Source: Ruegeria_B marisflavi (GTDB taxonomy: Bacteria; Pseudomonadota; Alphaproteobacteria; Rhodobacterales; Rhodobacteraceae). From it: DNA of 64,000 nucleotides. Below, piece by piece: positions 61,723 to 64,000 of the stretch (position 1 is the stretch's first letter; each line of letters starts with the position of its first letter). A program made the translations under genes and the position numbers. The stretch covers positions 242,768 to 306,767 of the forward strand of contig NZ_JAOVQN010000003.1 of NCBI RefSeq assembly GCF_025673445.1, in the 5' to 3' direction. The notes under the pieces were generated by a model. That model made no database searches and was not told the DNA's origin. It was given only the letters and a program-made list of their open reading frames with translations.

Positions 61723-62439
61723 ATGCTCAAACTCTATTCGTTTGGTTCATGCCTTCTCGTGCTTGGTCTTCTTGTCTTCAGTGCTCCCGAAACTGCCAAT
61801 GCATCCCCACTCCAGACTTGGAAGGTTTCATGCGGCACAGATCCCGGTGCCCTGGTGAAAAAAGGGCGGACGTATTTCTTCAAGACCAGTTCCAACCATT
61901 GCCCTGGCGGCATCTTCAACCAGCGATCCGAGATCGCCACGGATCATATGAATGCCGGTCGGGCCGGGACCTATCTATTTTCGACCTATGTCGCAGTCAC
62001 GTCTCCGAGCACCGAGAAGTTCTCGATTTTCCAAATTCATGATGGGCGCCATGGCTGCGCACCACCCCTGAAGATCAACGTGCTTCCATCTGGTCAACTG
62101 ACATTCGACAGCGAATACAAGATCGGCAGCAAACCAGGTAACGATTGCCGGAAGGTCTCCAGTCTGATGGGCAAAAAGTCTGCTGTTCGGATCAAGCGCG
62201 ACGGTACGGAATACAAGCTCGACGTGGTCGTGGACTTTGATGGCCGTGGCGGTTTTGAGGTCTTCGTCGCGGTCGATGACAGGCCACAGATCGAAGGCAG
62301 ATACAGCCCTCCGGAAGGACAGGGATACTTCAAATCACAGAAATACTTCTTCAAGCACGGTTCTTATTCGTTGAACGTATTCCCCTATACACTCGTGTCC
62401 CGGGACATGAGGGTGAAACGGGTCAAGCTGAAGCAATAA
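61723..62439 (+). CDS. Secreted polysaccharide-lyase-like protein, second copy
   Basis: A 238-residue exported protein with signal peptide (SFGSCLLVLGLLVFSAPETANA). FNQRSEIATDHMNAGRAGTY, FSIFQIHDGRHGCAPPLKINV, and VVVDFDGRGGFEVFVAVDDR follow the same heparin lyase I-like/PL20-like pattern as its neighbour, with a basic final strand. Paired cysteines (SCGTD, HCPGG, GCAPP, DCRKV) suggest disulfides. AAGGAG precedes the ATG at 61723 by six bases. It converges on the lectin-cyclase gene with only seven bases between stops. Confidence 0.75.
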   Translation: MLKLYSFGSCLLVLGLLVFSAPETANASPLQTWKVSCGTDPGALVKKGRTYFFKTSSNHCPGGIFNQRSEIATDHMNAGRAGTYLFSTYVAVTSPSTEKFSIFQIHDGRHGCAPPLKINVLPSGQLTFDSEYKIGSKPGNDCRKVSSLMGKKSAVRIKRDGTEYKLDVVVDFDGRGGFEVFVAVDDRPQIEGRYSPPEGQGYFKSQKYFFKHGSYSLNVFPYTLVSRDMRVKRVKLKQ

Positions 62440-62446
62440 CCGGGCG

Positions 62447-63604
62447 TCAGTTCGGTATTTCGATGATCACCGAAGCATGAACGGCGGGCGTATCCCCCCA
62501 CTCAGGTGCAGGCGCGTTCCGTTTTGGATTTGCGAAATTCGCGAGATGCTGGTTGCCGCGCCAGTTGTCAGGCGCGTCAGAGGCCCAGTTCGTATAATCG
62601 ACAGCCTCTCCATTCTGCCATATCCAGCCACCGCCGGGCTCGGGTGCGCCTTCCTGTTGCACGAATCCGATCATCGGTCCCTCGAATGCAGTATCGTAGA
62701 CCACCCAATGGCCCTCTTCTTTGAGGCTCAGTTCGAAAACGAAATCGTTTTCAGCCTGCGATCCGATGGCCACAGGGTACCCTCCGAGGGCCCGCGCCAA
62801 ATGCTCGATATCAGACCAGTCGCCGCCCCAAGTGCGGATCACATGATAGGTATGGCCATTGAAGGTACCGCTTGTCACCAGATCGAACGCCGACAGGATG
62901 TCCTCCGGATCGGGATTTCCCTCGAGCAGTTGGGCGATCTGCAGCCTTTCTGTGTTTGACGTCTCCTGATTCAGTACGAACCACAGAGTAACCGCAGAGA
63001 TCAGGGCAACGCCTGCTGTCATTCCTACCTGCAAGGCGGGGTTGCGAATGGCCTTCGACACCCGTCGACGAAGTCGCGGTGCCATCGCTCCCGCGTCCCC
63101 AACCGAATACACCGTAACAGGCTTGGCCACGTTCTTGACGTGGTGTTCACCGACCTTCGAAAAGGCGAACTCCACCTTGCCATCCACCTGATCCATCACG
63201 TTCTGTGACAGGCATATGCCACCAGGCTCGGCCAGAGCTTCGAGCCGCGCCGCCATGTTCACACCATGTCCGAGGATGTCACCGTTCTCTTGGACCGTGA
63301 CGTCTCCGATATTGATGCCCACGCGAAAGAAAAGACGCTCAGCGTTCGGCACCTTGTCGTTATAGGCCTTGTGTGCCTGTTGGAACTGGATCGCGGCGCG
63401 CAAGGCTTCAACCGGGCTTTCGAACCAGGCGATGACGGAGTCTCCAGCAGTGTTCGCTATCTTGCCCTGATGCGTCTCGATCACCGGCTCCATGAGGCCG
63501 CGAAGAGCGGACAAATGCGACAAGGCAGTTTCTTCGTGAGCCTCAATATGGCGCGAATATTCAGCTACGTCCGCGGCCAGTATGGTTAACAGGCGCCTCG
63601 TCAT
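62447..63604 (-). CDS. Membrane class III nucleotide cyclase with periplasmic C-type-lectin-like domain
   Basis: A 385-residue fusion. Residues 1-170 are a class III cyclase: metal Asp12 (AADVAEYS) and Asp55 (NTAGDS), Asp109 (GDILGHG), Asn116 and Arg120 (GVNMAARLE). The residue matching the adenine-selecting lysine is Asn51, a variant shared by some alphaproteobacterial cyclases. A basic stretch and one helix (about 192-211) cross the membrane. Residues about 248-384 resemble a C-type lectin domain: GHTYHVI, WSDIEHLARALGGYPVAIGSQAEN, GGWIWQNGEAVDYTNW and a final VIIEI strand. Periplasmic ligand sensing with cAMP output is inferred. MTRRLL at 63604 follows AGGCGG; starts at 63646 or 63724 are possible. 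Confidence 0.82.
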   Translation of the reverse strand: MTRRLLTILAADVAEYSRHIEAHEETALSHLSALRGLMEPVIETHQGKIANTAGDSVIAWFESPVEALRAAIQFQQAHKAYNDKVPNAERLFFRVGINIGDVTVQENGDILGHGVNMAARLEALAEPGGICLSQNVMDQVDGKVEFAFSKVGEHHVKNVAKPVTVYSVGDAGAMAPRLRRRVSKAIRNPALQVGMTAGVALISAVTLWFVLNQETSNTERLQIAQLLEGNPDPEDILSAFDLVTSGTFNGHTYHVIRTWGGDWSDIEHLARALGGYPVAIGSQAENDFVFELSLKEEGHWVVYDTAFEGPMIGFVQQEGAPEPGGGWIWQNGEAVDYTNWASDAPDNWRGNQHLANFANPKRNAPAPEWGDTPAVHASVIIEIPN

Positions 63605-64000
63605 CGGCCGCCTGTTGACCACGTCGGGATCAGGATATGCGTCCATGCTCGCATACCACTCAGTGTCATGATCTTTGCGGTGTTTGCCAACCTCCAATTT
63701 GGCGCCGAACAACAGCCGCACCACAGACCAGGTTCCGCGTATGGGACCGTCAGGTTTGGGCTCTTCTGAGACATCTGAGCGGATCGGTCAGATGTCCGCA
63801 AAAACGCTTACAGAAGCCTTTCGAGACGACCGAACCGACCGGCGACGTCCGCTTTGGCGCCGCAACGACTGCTTTTCCCAACTTCTGCCATTCGCTGCAG
63901 TTGTGTTCGATGTCTCACATGCGGGACAAACCGGACGGTTGCATCCGCGGCAAGTCCTCTCGTCCAGGTGACTGCCCAGGAACTAGACCCTCGCTGCGGC
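63605..64000. other. Upstream region of the lectin-cyclase gene, repeats to the window edge
   Basis: No supported gene. The first 120 bases could encode an N-terminal extension of the cyclase. From about 63820 the sequence is degenerate repeat DNA, ending with the second copy of the 77-base repeat. Confidence 0.5.
63924..64000. repeat. Dispersed repeat, copy 2 (cut by the window edge)
   Basis: Same orientation as 59148-59224, nine mismatches over 77 bases. The match probably continues outside the window. Confidence 0.75.

Overview
The window looks like chromosome of a marine alphaproteobacterium of the Rhodobacteraceae (Roseobacter group, most like Ruegeria/Silicibacter). This rests on protein content (PhoX, invasion-associated locus B protein, class II DAHP synthase, TAXI-type TRAP transporter with a fused DctQM permease, dimethylglycine-dehydrogenase-like GcvT enzymes, two-permease branched-chain amino acid ABC operon), high GC, and dense codirectional operons with ATGA stop/start overlaps. 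The genus is inferred from gene content; no database was searched.

Layout. 1-2448 (minus): yicC, gmk, gamma-carbonic anhydrase and the start of a PhoR-like histidine kinase. 2696-6022: PAS protein, class II DAHP synthase and a divergent GlxA-type regulator. 6054-7610: PQQ-type sugar dehydrogenase and a small exported protein. 7770-13030: a complete five-gene branched-chain amino acid ABC operon with a hairpin after the binding-protein gene. 13110-15281: DUF2306 membrane protein and HerA-like ATPase. 15282-15715: no gene, but two intrinsic terminators and two candidate small RNAs. 15716-21575: IalB protein, then ldt, lpxD, acp and fabF (envelope and lipid A) and a divergent DUF882 peptidase. 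21799-26830: a codirectional block of GcvT-type oxidoreductase, PPK2, threonate dehydrogenase and a sugar isomerase. 27031-29355: folate C1 genes. 29613-34897: PhoX, Ppx/GppA, SulP, RlmE. 34894-42655: octaheme cytochrome, BrkB, AI-2E exporter, deacetylase, cardiolipin synthase, K+ channel. 42807-46886: LolD/FtsX/AttH-like ABC system. 46951-52221: TRAP transporter and N-carbamoylputrescine amidase.

From about 52.3 kb the character changes to a compact accessory island: tyrosine integrase, AlpA-like DNA-binding protein, AEP primase/SF3 helicase, an origin-like AT-rich region, and a signal-less M23 peptidase. It has no capsid, terminase or lysis genes, so it resembles a phage satellite or P4-like integrated element. 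After a 1.5 kb gene-poor stretch with degenerate repeats come a RidA protein, two divergent secreted polysaccharide-lyase-like proteins, and a class III nucleotide cyclase joined across one membrane helix to a periplasmic C-type-lectin-like domain. The lectin-cyclase with its lyase neighbours, and the small replicating island, are the most novel-looking parts.

Most of the window is ordinary core metabolism: phosphate handling (PhoR-like kinase, PPK2, PhoX, Ppx), one-carbon metabolism (GcvT enzyme, MTHFR, MtgC-like methyltransferase) and envelope building (LpxD, Ldt, Cls). No tRNA, rRNA, CRISPR array or insertion sequence was recognised.
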